DNA of 9,831 nt from Fidelibacterota bacterium. GTDB taxonomy: Bacteria > Marinisomatota > SORT01. The notes beneath the pieces were generated by a model. That model did no database searches. It was not told the DNA's origin and saw only the letters and a list, made by a program, of their open reading frames with translations. Shown one piece after another: positions 1 to 7,120 of this stretch. The position numbers and the translations under genes are program-made. Positions within the stretch are counted from its first letter, which is position 1, and each line of letters begins with the position of its first letter. The DNA lies in contig JADFMS010000050.1 in the NCBI GenBank assembly GCA_022563775.1, positions 1-9,831 of the forward strand. Reading direction: 5' to 3'.

Positions 1-386
1 AATTGCCTCATCACGTTGCTTTTGGAATTTTGAGATACTATTCCCTGGGGAAATTTACCCGCAGAACTGATTACCTCGTGAATTCCGCTATACACGGTTA
101 CCGGTGTTTCATCCGAAAGCTGAAATTTAGACCATAATCCACCTGCTTCATCAATTTGATCTTCAGATAATTGAAATTGATCTCTATAAAATTCTCTCCA
201 ATTCATCATCTCCATTGTTACCTTTTGATAAGTTTCCATTGATTGCAACAGAGAAAATGTGCCCGCCTCTTTTCCCGATACTTTTTCGATAATTTTTCTT
301 GTTACGTTCAGATTTTTTTGACGTGAATCCACGAGTGTGCCGTCATAATCCCAGATGATCGCTCGTATGCTTTTTTCTTGACTCAA
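1..386 (-). CDS. HAD-superfamily hydrolase (phosphoglycolate phosphatase-like), N-terminal part, cut by window edge
   Basis: The minus-strand frame is open for 128 codons from a TTG at 386-384 to the window edge, so the C-terminal half is missing. Residues about 12-20 read DYDGTLVDS, the HAD motif I with the nucleophile Asp and the acid/base Asp two residues on. Near the window edge, VSQNSKSNV supplies the motif II Ser/Thr position. The segment between is helical and charged, as expected for a cap domain, and places this in the subfamily of phosphoglycolate or beta-phosphoglucomutase-like phosphatases. These use Mg2+ and an aspartyl-phosphate intermediate in the cytoplasm. The TTG start is chosen because GAGGG lies a few bases upstream and no ATG or GTG precedes motif I in frame. 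The substrate cannot be told from this fragment. Family assignment is firm; the exact activity is not. Confidence 0.85.
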   Translation of the reverse strand, partial: MSQEKSIRAIIWDYDGTLVDSRQKNLNVTRKIIEKVSGKEAGTFSLLQSMETYQKVTMEMMNWREFYRDQFQLSEDQIDEAGGLWSKFQLSDETPVTVYSGIHEVISSAGKFPQGIVSQNSKSNVMRQ

Positions 387-421
387 ATTAACCCTCTTTG
401 ATCTGACTTAAAACAAACGTC

Positions 422-437
422 ATTATAAAAGATTATA
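422..437 (-). promoter_or_regulatory. two tandem TATAAT boxes upstream of the HAD gene
   Basis: Two perfect TATAAT hexamers on the minus strand, at 437-432 and 427-422, start exactly 10 bp apart. They lie 36-51 bases upstream of the TTG start of the HAD gene. Neither has a convincing TTGACA-like -35 box at 16-18 bp. The position is right for a promoter, but the flanking DNA is AT-rich, so chance matches are possible. Confidence 0.3.
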
Positions 438-579
438 CAAAATAGGTGACGAAATAGATAGACTCATCCGATCCGGATTTAATCATCAAATCGGACTCTT
501 TTCCGGGGATTAACCTGATTTAATTGAAACCGGTTAACCGACCGGTAAATAAAACGATTGTAGTGTCAGCGAATCTCTG

Positions 580-1032
580 TTATTCTTCGGAGGATTCTGA
601 TGCTGACGCTGCAGCAGCGCCGCCGCCGTATACTTTAGCGATCACAATTCCGCCGATGGATTTTTCAACTATCTGAAAAATGGCGTCCACCAATGCCGGA
701 CCCACGCTTGCCGATAGCAGTCCCATGTTGACGAAAGTCAAAGGAACTGTAATGAGCACACCAACTATTGCGCCGAACTTCATACCTTCGCTAACGGCTG
801 AACCGCCTTTATAGCCGATTGGGAACATATATGCCATGATAAAGGCGTAGAACAAGTATCCAATGGCGATGAAAACAATATTAGGTTCTTCTAATATGGC
901 GCCCGCATTGTAGACACCCGCCATCGCTTCATCGTAATAGTCCGCCATCACTGCCATATACCAGACACCGGAGAGAATGAACATCACTGCGAATCCGGCT
1001 AACGCTGCGTAAACTAACTTCTTACCGTCCAT
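580..1032 (-). CDS. small four-helix integral membrane protein, unknown function (DUF1761-like pattern)
   Basis: A 150-residue protein with four hydrophobic segments: about residues 5-28, 49-70, 83-103 and 110-140. The first ends in GVWYMAVM, and the overall pattern (small N-terminal helix with a G-x-WY motif, then three more helices) resembles DUF1761-type membrane proteins, whose function is unknown. I do not recognise the exact family. The tail after the last helix is low-complexity: a Gly/Ala run, then an acidic Ser/Glu end, probably cytoplasmic and disordered. The start is set at the ATG at 1032-1030 because a near-perfect AAGGAGG sits about 7 bases upstream; the frame stays open to 1065 but that extension has no ribosome site. 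A 6-bp hairpin (TGATTG/CAATCA, 1053-1068) lies in the leader just upstream of the ribosome site. It has its own promoter, so it need not be co-transcribed with the kinase upstream. Confidence 0.85.
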   Translation of the reverse strand: MDGKKLVYAALAGFAVMFILSGVWYMAVMADYYDEAMAGVYNAGAILEEPNIVFIAIGYLFYAFIMAYMFPIGYKGGSAVSEGMKFGAIVGVLITVPLTFVNMGLLSASVGPALVDAIFQIVEKSIGGIVIAKVYGGGAAAASASESSEE

Positions 1033-1099
1033 GCTTTTCCTCCTTATCATTATGATTGGAGACAATCAACTGCTTTATAATTATTAAGAGAACGGAAAG

Positions 1100-1128
1100 A
1101 ATATATCAGGTTCTGACCTAAGGGACAA
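1100..1128 (-). promoter_or_regulatory. sigma-70-type promoter of the membrane-protein gene
   Basis: On the minus strand, TTGTCC (1128-1123) is followed after exactly 17 bp by TATATT (1105-1100). A start near 1093 would give a leader of about 60 bases before the ATG at 1032, containing the small hairpin at 1053-1068. The promoter begins only 26 bases after the stop codon of the upstream kinase gene, which supports separate transcription. Confidence 0.6.
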
Positions 1129-1153
1129 GGGGAATAAGTTACTTACTGTAGAA

Positions 1154-2371
1154 TCAGGGTTTATTAGCCGCCGGAATTACAATTTTAAACAGAGATCCTT
1201 CACCGGATATAGATTCAGCTGTCAGCTGACCATGATGAACTTCCTCTATTAATTCTCGTGCTATAGCTAATCCGAGACCGGTTCCCTCCCCCCCTGCTTT
1301 GGTGGTGAAATAAGGGTCAAAAATATTCTCGAGGATCTCAGGCGCAATTCCGACACCATTATCCTTAATAGTCGCTATCACCGCCCCGGTATTCTCTGAA
1401 ATTCTCGTTTCTACCGTAATCTCTCCATTTTCCATTCCCGAAGTAGCCTGAACTGCATTCATCAGAAGATTTCTTAGAACTTGAGCGAGCTTTTCTGAAT
1501 CTCCTAAAATCTCCGACTCCTGGTCCATAATTGAACAGGAGATAAGCACGTCCTTCAAACTGCCGAGAGATCTGATGGACTCGACGGAGTTCAGGAAAAT
1601 CTTTCCAAGATTTAGACGACTCATTTTTATCTCACTCGGTCTTGCCAGCGCCATGTAATTTCTTGTAAGGACTCCGATTAGGTGCGCATTCAAGAGTACA
1701 TTCTCGAGTGACTCCTTCAATTCCGGTTGGGGATTGTCGAGAAGTTGAAGTTCTGTTTCGGCTGCGATGATTGCGAGAGGATTATTTATTTCATGCGATA
1801 TTTTTGCGGCCATATCCCCGAGTGATGCAAGCCTACCGGCATTTATGAGTTGTGTCCTCAACCATTCTTCCTTCTTTAGCGAATCTTTTAGCTCATTATT
1901 CACCTTTAGCAATTTTTCGTGTTCTATATTTAATTTTTTCTCCGTCCGCTTACGATTCGTGATATCGCGTAGAAAAATTGTGAATATCCAGCCTTCGTCG
2001 ATAGTACTTTTTAATATCGATGCTTCTGCCGGAAACTCAATTCCGTCTTTTCTCAAACCTACAATCTCAGTTCGTTTATCTTTCACTCGCGCCACATCAG
2101 ATGAAAGTGCAAAATTTTCGATGTGCTTTTGATGCATATCTACGAATCTTGAGGGAAGCAGCGTAGTCAAAGTTCGACCGAGCAGCTCTTCCGAATTGTA
2201 GCCAAATGTTTTTTCAGCGCCGTTATTAAAAAAAAGTATATCCTGAGAATCATCCGTTACGATTATCACCTCATCCGAATTTTTCAGGATACTCGAATAA
2301 TGACCGTCCAACTTATCGATCAATTTCTTTTTCGGAGAGGGCTTCAAAATAGTGTTCTGTTCTCCTACCAT
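1154..2371 (-). CDS. soluble PAS-domain sensor histidine kinase, NtrB-like
   Basis: Numbered from the ATG at 2371, this is a 405-residue cytoplasmic kinase with no membrane segment. It has one PAS domain (about residues 25-140, ending FLRDITNRKR), a coiled-coil linker (about 142-175), a HisKA dimerisation domain with phospho-acceptor His193 in KISHEINNPLAII, and a complete HATPase_c domain. The ATPase shows the N box (NLLMNAVQA), G1 (DNGVGI), F box (FDPYFTTK) and G2 (GEGTGLGLAI). All catalytic motifs are intact. The HEINNPL form of the H box is typical of NtrB/PAS kinases that often pair with sigma-54 regulators. No receiver-domain partner lies next to it; the upstream neighbour is a sigma-54 activator without a receiver. 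The start is uncertain: a TTG at 2431 would add 20 basic residues but has no ribosome site, whereas the ATG has a weak GGA about 8 bases upstream. The ligand is unknown. Confidence 0.93.
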   Translation of the reverse strand: MVGEQNTILKPSPKKKLIDKLDGHYSSILKNSDEVIIVTDDSQDILFFNNGAEKTFGYNSEELLGRTLTTLLPSRFVDMHQKHIENFALSSDVARVKDKRTEIVGLRKDGIEFPAEASILKSTIDEGWIFTIFLRDITNRKRTEKKLNIEHEKLLKVNNELKDSLKKEEWLRTQLINAGRLASLGDMAAKISHEINNPLAIIAAETELQLLDNPQPELKESLENVLLNAHLIGVLTRNYMALARPSEIKMSRLNLGKIFLNSVESIRSLGSLKDVLISCSIMDQESEILGDSEKLAQVLRNLLMNAVQATSGMENGEITVETRISENTGAVIATIKDNGVGIAPEILENIFDPYFTTKAGGEGTGLGLAIARELIEEVHHGQLTAESISGEGSLFKIVIPAANKP

Positions 2372-2502
2372 AATCCGATTCCGTTTCTTTACTCGCTTTT
2401 GATTTGTTTTGGTTTGCGACTCCAATTCCAATTTTTTTATCTTTTATTCCTGTATGTGGTAGAGATTCGCCTTAATTGACTAACACATCTATCCCACTTC
2501 CT

Positions 2503-2531
2503 GTAATATTCATATACATTTCTTGTGCCAA
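2503..2531 (-). promoter_or_regulatory. candidate promoter of the PAS kinase gene (sigma-70 form, overlapping a sigma-54-like match)
   Basis: On the minus strand, TTGGCA (2531-2526) and TATTAC (2508-2503) are separated by 17 bp, a good sigma-70 arrangement. The same bases contain TGGCAC (2530-2525) followed at the proper -24/-12 spacing by GT rather than the consensus GC (2517-2516), a partial sigma-54 match. The site lies 72-160 bases before the possible kinase starts, and directly downstream of a gene for a sigma-54 activator. The weak -12 element makes sigma-70 the better reading. Confidence 0.45.
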
Positions 2532-2561
2532 TCAAATTTCAGCAGTAATCATTCGGCACAA
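2523..2561. repeat. inverted repeat TTGTGCC/GGCACAA overlapping the kinase promoter
   Basis: TTGTGCC at 2523-2529 and its exact complement GGCACAA at 2555-2561 are 25 bases apart. The arms extend by AAT/ATT if one unpaired C is allowed. The left arm overlaps the -35 (or -24) hexamer of the kinase promoter, so it could be an operator or activator site. A loop this long makes a terminator unlikely, and no T run follows. Confidence 0.4.
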
Positions 2562-2664
2562 ATACTTGTAATTATTGGAATTATTTAATTGAAAATCTGT
2601 GAGTATAGAAATGCTTTTCGGAGAGCTAAATACTAATAGTAAAAAATTTACTAAATATCATAAA

Positions 2665-4557
2665 TTATGTAGGCCGAGTTATTCCAAGTGTTTTCATCTT
2701 CGATACCAATGTAGGAGATTTTAGTCCCAATATTTTTGCAGCTCCTTTTTCTCCGCTTACTCTCCATTTTGTTTTTTTTAAGGCGCGGAGGATGTGTTGG
2801 GTCTCAATTTCTTTAAGTGTCGATATTTGAGAATCCCCCTTCGTCAATACCTCTTTGGGTTCCCATTCGCCTAATTCTAAAATTGGACCTGTACTTGTTA
2901 TCATCGACCTCTCGATAATGTTTTCGAGTTCCCTGACATTGCCGGGCCAACCATAATCTTTTAACGTATTGATTAAGCTTTTGGGAAGAGTGTCTATTTT
3001 TGTATTTAACCTTGCAGCATATTTTTGTACAAAGTGCTGTACAAGTAACGGAATATCTTCCTTACGCTCACGAAGTGGTGGTATATTTATCGGAAACACG
3101 TTTAATCGATAGTAGAGGTCATCACGAAACTCACCCATTCCGATCGCTTTTTCCAAGTCCCTATTTGTCGCAGCTATGATTCGTACATCCACTTTTATTG
3201 TACCTGTACCGCCTAAGCGTTCGAATTCCTTCTCCTGTAATACCCTTAACAATTTTGCCTGTAGATTTAAGGGAAGAGCCCCGATCTCATCCAGGAATAT
3301 GGTTCCCCCATCAGCCAGCTCAAAACGTCCTACTTTCCGTGATATGGCGCCGGTGAATGCTCCTTTTTCATGTCCGAAGAGTTCGCTTTCAATCAAAGTC
3401 GTTGGCAGTGCGGCACAATTTACTTTTACTAACGGTCGATCAGCTCTATCGCTGATTTCGTGGAGCGCGCGGGCAAATAACTCTTTACCGGTGCCTGTTT
3501 CTCCGGTAAGCAGTACCGTTGAATCAGTCGGAGCCACTTGTTCTACTTTTTTCATTACCCCCCTCAACCCTTTATATCCGGTTATTATGTTTTCGAAACC
3601 ATGCTGAAGTTTTATTTCCTCCTGCAGATAAACGTTTTCCGCTTCTAACCGGATTTTTAATTCCTTTACTTCTTCCATTGCTCCTTTTAATGCTTTTTCA
3701 GCGCGCTTTCTTTCGGATATATCCCTTACGTATGATACTAAATATTTGCTACCTGATAAGGTTATCATAGAAAAAGAAATATCAACGGGAATTACCTTAT
3801 TATCTTTTGTTGTACACGAAAGGTCTTCGGAACTTGTTGTTCCGGTTGTTTGTATCTCTTTCCAAATTTTTGACATATTAGTCAAATCATTCGGGTGGAT
3901 CTTACTTATCGGCGTTTTTTTAAGCTGCTCTTTTGAATATCCGAGCAGCTCGCTTGCCTTCGGATTTGCCTCTACTATTATATCATTTTCCCAGTCAAGT
4001 ATGAAAATTGAATCTTTAGCGAAATTGAATATGCTGCTGAATCTGTTTTCACTCTCCCGCAACATCGCTTCTGCTTGTCTGCGTTCTGTGATATCCATAA
4101 ATGTCACCACAGAACCCAACAGCTGCTCCTTCTCACCGAAAATCGGTGCGCTTAAATACTCCACCGGAAAACTCGATCCATCTTTTCTCCAAAACAGTTC
4201 ATCATCTACTCGGTGTTCTTTTCCGTCTTTAAAAGCAGCATAAATGCTGCAATCCTTCTCGTGAATTCTCGTGCCATCCGGTTTTGTGTGATGAATAAGG
4301 CGGTGTTGAGACTTACCGATAAGCTCCTTCGGCTTCCACCCTACCATTTTGGCAGCCGGCTCGTTTACAAAAACCGTATTACCGTTCATGTCCAATCCAT
4401 AGATCCCTTCTCCAACCGATTTTAGAATCAGTTCGCAGTCATGATAAAGTTGTCCTATCTTATCTTTACCAGTTAAACTGCCTAATTGAGTGATTTTTTC
4501 TCTTAATTTCTTTAATTCAATGATGAGTTCTTTTTTTGTCTTATTTTCGTCCTTCAT
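2665..4557 (-). CDS. sigma-54-dependent transcriptional activator with two PAS domains and no receiver (FhlA/NtrC-type AAA+)
   Basis: A 630-residue enhancer-binding protein that would remodel RNA polymerase-sigma-54 by ATP hydrolysis. Domains in order: short N-terminal helix (1-30), PAS1 (about 38-160, ending FMDITERR), PAS2 (about 170-285, ending [10 protein letters not shown]), coiled-coil linker (285-318), AAA+ domain (about 322-560) and a C-terminal Fis-type helix-turn-helix (about 600-626). The AAA+ core has Walker A GETGTGKE (352-359), the sigma-54-contacting loop GAFTGA (399-404), Walker B GGTIFLDE (417-424), the arginine-finger region [12 protein letters not shown] and sensor [12 protein letters not shown]. 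All key residues are present. There is no phospho-receiver domain, so activity is probably set by ligand or redox sensing through PAS, or by a partner protein. The start is firm: AGGAG lies 7 bases before the ATG. Targets are unknown; the partial sigma-54 match upstream of the adjacent kinase gene is one candidate. Confidence 0.97.
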   Translation of the reverse strand: MKDENKTKKELIIELKKLREKITQLGSLTGKDKIGQLYHDCELILKSVGEGIYGLDMNGNTVFVNEPAAKMVGWKPKELIGKSQHRLIHHTKPDGTRIHEKDCSIYAAFKDGKEHRVDDELFWRKDGSSFPVEYLSAPIFGEKEQLLGSVVTFMDITERRQAEAMLRESENRFSSIFNFAKDSIFILDWENDIIVEANPKASELLGYSKEQLKKTPISKIHPNDLTNMSKIWKEIQTTGTTSSEDLSCTTKDNKVIPVDISFSMITLSGSKYLVSYVRDISERKRAEKALKGAMEEVKELKIRLEAENVYLQEEIKLQHGFENIITGYKGLRGVMKKVEQVAPTDSTVLLTGETGTGKELFARALHEISDRADRPLVKVNCAALPTTLIESELFGHEKGAFTGAISRKVGRFELADGGTIFLDEIGALPLNLQAKLLRVLQEKEFERLGGTGTIKVDVRIIAATNRDLEKAIGMGEFRDDLYYRLNVFPINIPPLRERKEDIPLLVQHFVQKYAARLNTKIDTLPKSLINTLKDYGWPGNVRELENIIERSMITSTGPILELGEWEPKEVLTKGDSQISTLKEIETQHILRALKKTKWRVSGEKGAAKILGLKSPTLVSKMKTLGITRPT

Positions 4558-4695
4558 ATCCCGACTCCTGACTCTAATAATATCCTTTCGAATTTAGACG
4601 TATTCGTTGTACAAATTCATAAATGTGACCAATCTGCCGTGCTAAGCGCGCTCATGAAGAGACACGTTTTAAATCGGCGTGTGTTGTGAATATTA

Positions 4696-4725
4696 TATAT
4701 ACTAAATTAAATGAGGATAATTCAA
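4696..4725 (-). promoter_or_regulatory. possible promoter of the sigma-54 activator gene
   Basis: On the minus strand, TTGAAT (4725-4720) is followed after 18 bp by TATATA (4701-4696), part of a longer TATATATAAT run. This gives a leader of about 130 bases before the ATG at 4557. The region is very AT-rich, so the match may be fortuitous. The rest of the 250-base gap 4558-4807 shows only a weak 5-bp dyad (ACACG/CGTGT, 4662-4682). Confidence 0.3.
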
Positions 4726-4807
4726 TATATTTTTAAAAGAACAATCAAAATACTTCTGTAGGTTATAAATATAGTGTGGATGAAATTGATGATGAATGAG
4801 CCTGATT

Positions 4808-5305
4808 TTATACAATACTGAAGGGAAGATCATCCCAGTCAACAGGGCCTGTCTCGAACATATATATCAACCGTTTCAAGACGACTTCTTTCCAGGCAAC
4901 ATCAAAGTAGTGATAAACCTGATCCCATTCCTCCCCGCTTCCCCAACCGTCATGGGACAATCTGAGTTTAGTTGATTTTTCTCCTTCTTCTGATAAACGA
5001 AGGACTACATGCGTCATCTGCCCTCTTATGTTCGGATATGAGGGGGGAGCGTTCCATGTAAAAGAAAGCATCTCTTTCGGTTGAAACGCCATTATAATCA
5101 TTCCCTCGCTTCCCTGACTTCCGGACTCGGCTTCGAGATCAAAAAGCAACTCATAAGCGCCTCCAACCTTCAGTTCTATATTACATTCCGGCGCAAAAAA
5201 CGATTTAATTCCTTCCTCCGTAGTCCATGCGTTCCAGACCTCTTCAGGATTCGCCGGGACGGATATCTCCACGTATATGGATTTTTCGCTGTTAGAATTC
5301 GACAT
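4808..5305 (-). CDS. SRPBCC/AHSA1-family protein (Aha1 C-terminal-like START fold)
   Basis: A 165-residue cytoplasmic protein with the layout of the bacterial AHSA1 (activator of Hsp90 ATPase 1-like) branch of the SRPBCC fold. The N-terminal part has VEISVPANPEEVWNAWTT (about residues 12-29), the usual opening strand and helix in which a substrate pocket is lined by the EEVW helix. KVGGAYELLFD follows, then the G-x-I-x-x-F-x-P-x-E-x-L-x-F-x-W segment around residues 68-85, and the long closing helix (about 131-150). Family members bind small hydrophobic ligands or act in stress responses; most have no known reaction, and nothing here identifies a ligand. No signal peptide or membrane helix is seen. 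The start at 5305 is supported by GAGGAAAG a few bases upstream. It stands alone, with long gaps on both sides. Confidence 0.9.
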   Translation of the reverse strand: MSNSNSEKSIYVEISVPANPEEVWNAWTTEEGIKSFFAPECNIELKVGGAYELLFDLEAESGSQGSEGMIIMAFQPKEMLSFTWNAPPSYPNIRGQMTHVVLRLSEEGEKSTKLRLSHDGWGSGEEWDQVYHYFDVAWKEVVLKRLIYMFETGPVDWDDLPFSIV

Positions 5306-5415
5306 AGACTTTCCTCATTAAAATTAGAATTCATGCATCCAGTCAAGTAAAATGATCGTTTATTCATTGTTACGTAATCAGCTATATAATGTTTCTAACT
5401 AAACGAAGATGGAAA

Positions 5416-5460
5416 CGAATTTATGAATCGTTGGGGAGAGATTCTATAAATCTAAATTCG
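5416..5460. repeat. nested inverted repeat in the gap between the AHSA1 gene and the peptidase gene
   Basis: Two nested perfect dyads share one centre region: CGAATTTA (5416-5423) with TAAATTCG (5453-5460), and GAATC (5425-5429) with GATTC (5440-5444). The result is a stem-loop with an uneven internal loop on one side. It lies about 110-155 bases upstream of the AHSA1 start, so it could sit in its leader or be an operator. It has no T run. The rest of the 285-base gap 5306-5590 shows no gene and no convincing promoter. Confidence 0.3.
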
Positions 5461-5590
5461 ATTCAACCGGAGAATATCTCAAAATTTTCAGCGAGCAAAT
5501 AAGAGGAATATAATAGATGATAGAATTACGCCGAGGGCGATAGTCATAAGGGAGGTCTTCAATTCCTCGGAAAGATAATATTACAAACTC

Positions 5591-6661
5591 TCAGAAATCT
5601 CCTCTGTCCACATCTTTAATGAAATCTATCAATCCTGCGAAGTAAATTTCTTGGTCGTCATACATCGCAAGGTGACTCCCGTTCGGACAGTGCAGGTATC
5701 TTCCGTGATTCACTTCACTCGCCATCCACTTCATATGTTCCGGATCCATCGTATCGTATGCGGCGCCTATTGTGAGAGTAGGCACTCGTATTTTGTGCAG
5801 ATCGGATTTCCTGTCCCAATTAACGAGCCTGCCGGAAGCGCCGAATTCACTCGGACCCTGCATAAGTACATACACTTTCGGATTCGTATGCTCAAACGCC
5901 CTGTTTACAGGATCGGGCCATTCATCGGCAGGCATCCGAAGGAAATGCTGTTCGTAGTGATGAGGCACAAGCAGTTCCATGTAACGGGGGTTGTCATAAT
6001 CGTTAGCGGCTTCCAAAGCCCTCAGCTCCGCTAACACATCAGGGTCGATGCGCTTTGACAGCACTTCAGCGGCAAATATATTGTAATCCGGTATACTCGC
6101 CATCATGTTCGAGATGATCAAAGCTTTCAGATTATCCTGATACTTGAGAGCATATTCAAGAGCTAAAATTCCGCCCCACGATTGTCCGTAGAGATAGAAA
6201 TTATCCACCGTCAGATTCAATGCTTTACGCACCTGCTCCACCTCTTCGACGAACCGCTCCGTCGTCCAGAGAGAACTATCATCGGGTTGATCGCTGTAAT
6301 AGGAACCGAGTTGGTCGTAATAGTAATATTCTATCCCCGCCCCGGGGAAGTAACTGTCAAATGCTTCCAAATATTCATGGGTAAAACCGGGACCGCCGTG
6401 CAGGATCAGCACCTTGATCGAGGGATTATTTCCTATACGCTTCGTCCAGACTTTGAAATCCCCCTTTGGAGTGGACACACTTATCATCTTCACACCACCG
6501 CTAAGGACGTCATCCCTGCCGGAATTATCGAAATACGCATCCTCCGATGAGGTCTTGTCAGCCGAACAAGAAAAACTGAACAGCAGGAGAGCAAGAGCTG
6601 TCGTTATCTGCCGCTGTTTATTGCCTGCATTCGCTGAAGAAGTGTTGTTTTTACCTTTCAC
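5591..6661 (-). CDS. exported proline iminopeptidase-type alpha/beta hydrolase (peptidase family S33), likely lipoprotein
   Basis: A 356-residue protein with an N-terminal export signal: basic stretch to about residue 18, hydrophobic core TALALLLFSFS, and Cys32. The lipobox (S-F-S-C) is loose, so lipidation is probable rather than certain. The mature part is an alpha/beta hydrolase of the prolyl aminopeptidase group. It has the oxyanion-hole motif HGGPG (88-92), the segment YYDQLGSYYSDQP, SLWTTERFVEEVEQVR, which is typical of this group, nucleophile Ser161 in GQSWGG, and probable catalytic Asp303 (AAYDTMDP) and His330 (NGSHLAMYDD). The triad is complete. Such enzymes remove N-terminal proline or related residues from short peptides; most are cytoplasmic, so an exported form suggests scavenging of peptides outside the inner membrane. 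Start is GTG at 6661, set by GGGAGGAA just upstream. Ester or amide substrates other than peptides cannot be excluded. Confidence 0.93.
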   Translation of the reverse strand: MKGKNNTSSANAGNKQRQITTALALLLFSFSCSADKTSSEDAYFDNSGRDDVLSGGVKMISVSTPKGDFKVWTKRIGNNPSIKVLILHGGPGFTHEYLEAFDSYFPGAGIEYYYYDQLGSYYSDQPDDSSLWTTERFVEEVEQVRKALNLTVDNFYLYGQSWGGILALEYALKYQDNLKALIISNMMASIPDYNIFAAEVLSKRIDPDVLAELRALEAANDYDNPRYMELLVPHHYEQHFLRMPADEWPDPVNRAFEHTNPKVYVLMQGPSEFGASGRLVNWDRKSDLHKIRVPTLTIGAAYDTMDPEHMKWMASEVNHGRYLHCPNGSHLAMYDDQEIYFAGLIDFIKDVDRGDF

Positions 6662-6690
6662 GTGTTCCTCCCTATAAGATTGATTTCAAC

Positions 6691-6718
6691 CGGTATCATA
6701 AATCAGCGATTCATACCG
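6691..6718. repeat. short dyad CGGTAT/ATACCG upstream of the peptidase gene
   Basis: CGGTAT at 6691-6696 and ATACCG at 6713-6718 form a perfect 6-bp inverted repeat with a 16-base gap, 30-57 bases upstream of the GTG start. The position would suit an operator or leader structure. The ACCGATT half also recurs at 6771-6777. No clear -35/-10 pair was found in 6662-6816, and a dyad this short can arise by chance. Confidence 0.2.
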
Positions 6719-6835
6719 ATTTTGGTTAACAATCAGTGTATTAGTTGATGTTCTAAGATAAGAAACAGAAACCGATTATTCCATCTCTTTCGGTTCAAGA
6801 TATAATTTGTTTTTGCTTGTGCGGGTTAGGGCTTG

Positions 6836-6862
6836 CCCGTCTGGATGACATAGCCGGACAGG
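6836..6862. repeat. 27-bp dyad unit, copy 1
   Basis: The unit starts CCCGTCTGG and ends CCGGACAGG, arms that pair with one mismatch and one wobble around a 9-base loop. It matches the copy at 6913-6939 at 24 of 27 positions, with all differences in the loop. Confidence 0.6.
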
Positions 6863-6912
6863 CCCTGACCGCATGGCGTTTTGCATTCCCCGTCATGCTG
6901 AGCGCCTGCCCG

Positions 6913-6939
6913 CCCGTCTGGACGGCAAAGCCGGACAGG
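6913..6939. repeat. 27-bp dyad unit, copy 2
   Basis: It has the same CCCGTCTGG/CCGGACAGG arms as copy 1. In this copy the loop contains an extra GGC/GCC pair (GGCAAAGCC), so the hairpin is longer. It is flanked by an outer CGCCTG (6903-6908) and CAGGCG pair (6948-6953). Confidence 0.6.
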
Positions 6940-7031
6940 ACGAATGTCAGGCGGGAAGTCGAAGGGTGCCTGCGTTCCGTGGCAGTCAGACAGGTCCGCA
7001 GACCTGCCCCTGCATTTGATGAGCCCAATAT

Positions 7032-7080
7032 GGAGTGCCCCGCATTCTGCGGGGCAGCATCAACACAGTTGAAGCACTCC
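7032..7080. repeat. nested hairpins forming a three-way-junction-like segment
   Basis: A perfect 7-bp outer pair, GGAGTGC (7032-7038) with GCACTCC (7074-7080), encloses two perfect hairpins: TGCCCCGCA/TGCGGGGCA with a 3-base loop (7036-7056) and TCAAC/GTTGA with a 3-base loop (7060-7072). The outer and first inner stems share bases 7036-7038, so the first inner stem would be 6-7 bp when the outer one forms. All loops are very short. The fold is readable from either strand. No known RNA family is recognised. Confidence 0.5.
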
Positions 7081-7120
7081 AAAGTCATGGAGCGGTCAGG
7101 GCAAGCCCTGACTCGCACAA

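Larger units (their letters stand above)
6817..7120. repeat. GC-rich composite repeat with 22-bp terminal inverted repeats (MITE-like)
   Basis: The first 22 bases (6817-6838, beginning TTGTGCG and ending GGGCTTGCCC) match the reverse complement of the last 22 (7099-7120) at 20 positions. Between these ends the DNA is about 62% G+C, against clearly AT-rich flanks. It is filled with secondary structure: two copies of a 27-bp dyad unit (6836-6862, 6913-6939), a 6-bp perfect hairpin at 6991-7006 (CAGGTC/GACCTG), a cloverleaf-like segment at 7032-7080, and a perfect 8-bp stem with a 2-base loop (GTCAGGGC/GCCCTGAC, 7095-7110) inside the right end. Open frames cross it on both strands but have no ribosome site and translate the palindromes, so I treat it as non-coding. 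Size, terminal repeats and lack of a gene resemble a MITE. No target-site duplication was seen, so it may instead be a dispersed structured repeat. Confidence 0.5.

Noticed and set aside
529..546. ACCGGT/ACCGGT dyad as terminator of the membrane-protein gene
   Set aside because: The stem is only 6 bp, the half-site is itself a palindrome, and no proper T run follows on the minus strand.
1767..2132. Plus-strand frame inside the PAS kinase gene
   Set aside because: Shadow of the clearly coding minus-strand kinase; no recognisable domain and no ribosome site.
3176..4425. Several plus-strand frames inside the sigma-54 activator gene
   Set aside because: Antisense shadows of a gene with all AAA+ motifs intact; Ser/Phe-rich translations typical of reverse frames.
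5081..5367. Plus- and minus-strand small frames overlapping the AHSA1 gene start
   Set aside because: Out-of-frame overlaps with a well-supported gene; no domain and no ribosome site.
5651..6677. Four plus-strand frames across the peptidase gene
   Set aside because: Antisense shadows; the minus strand carries the full catalytic triad and signal sequence.
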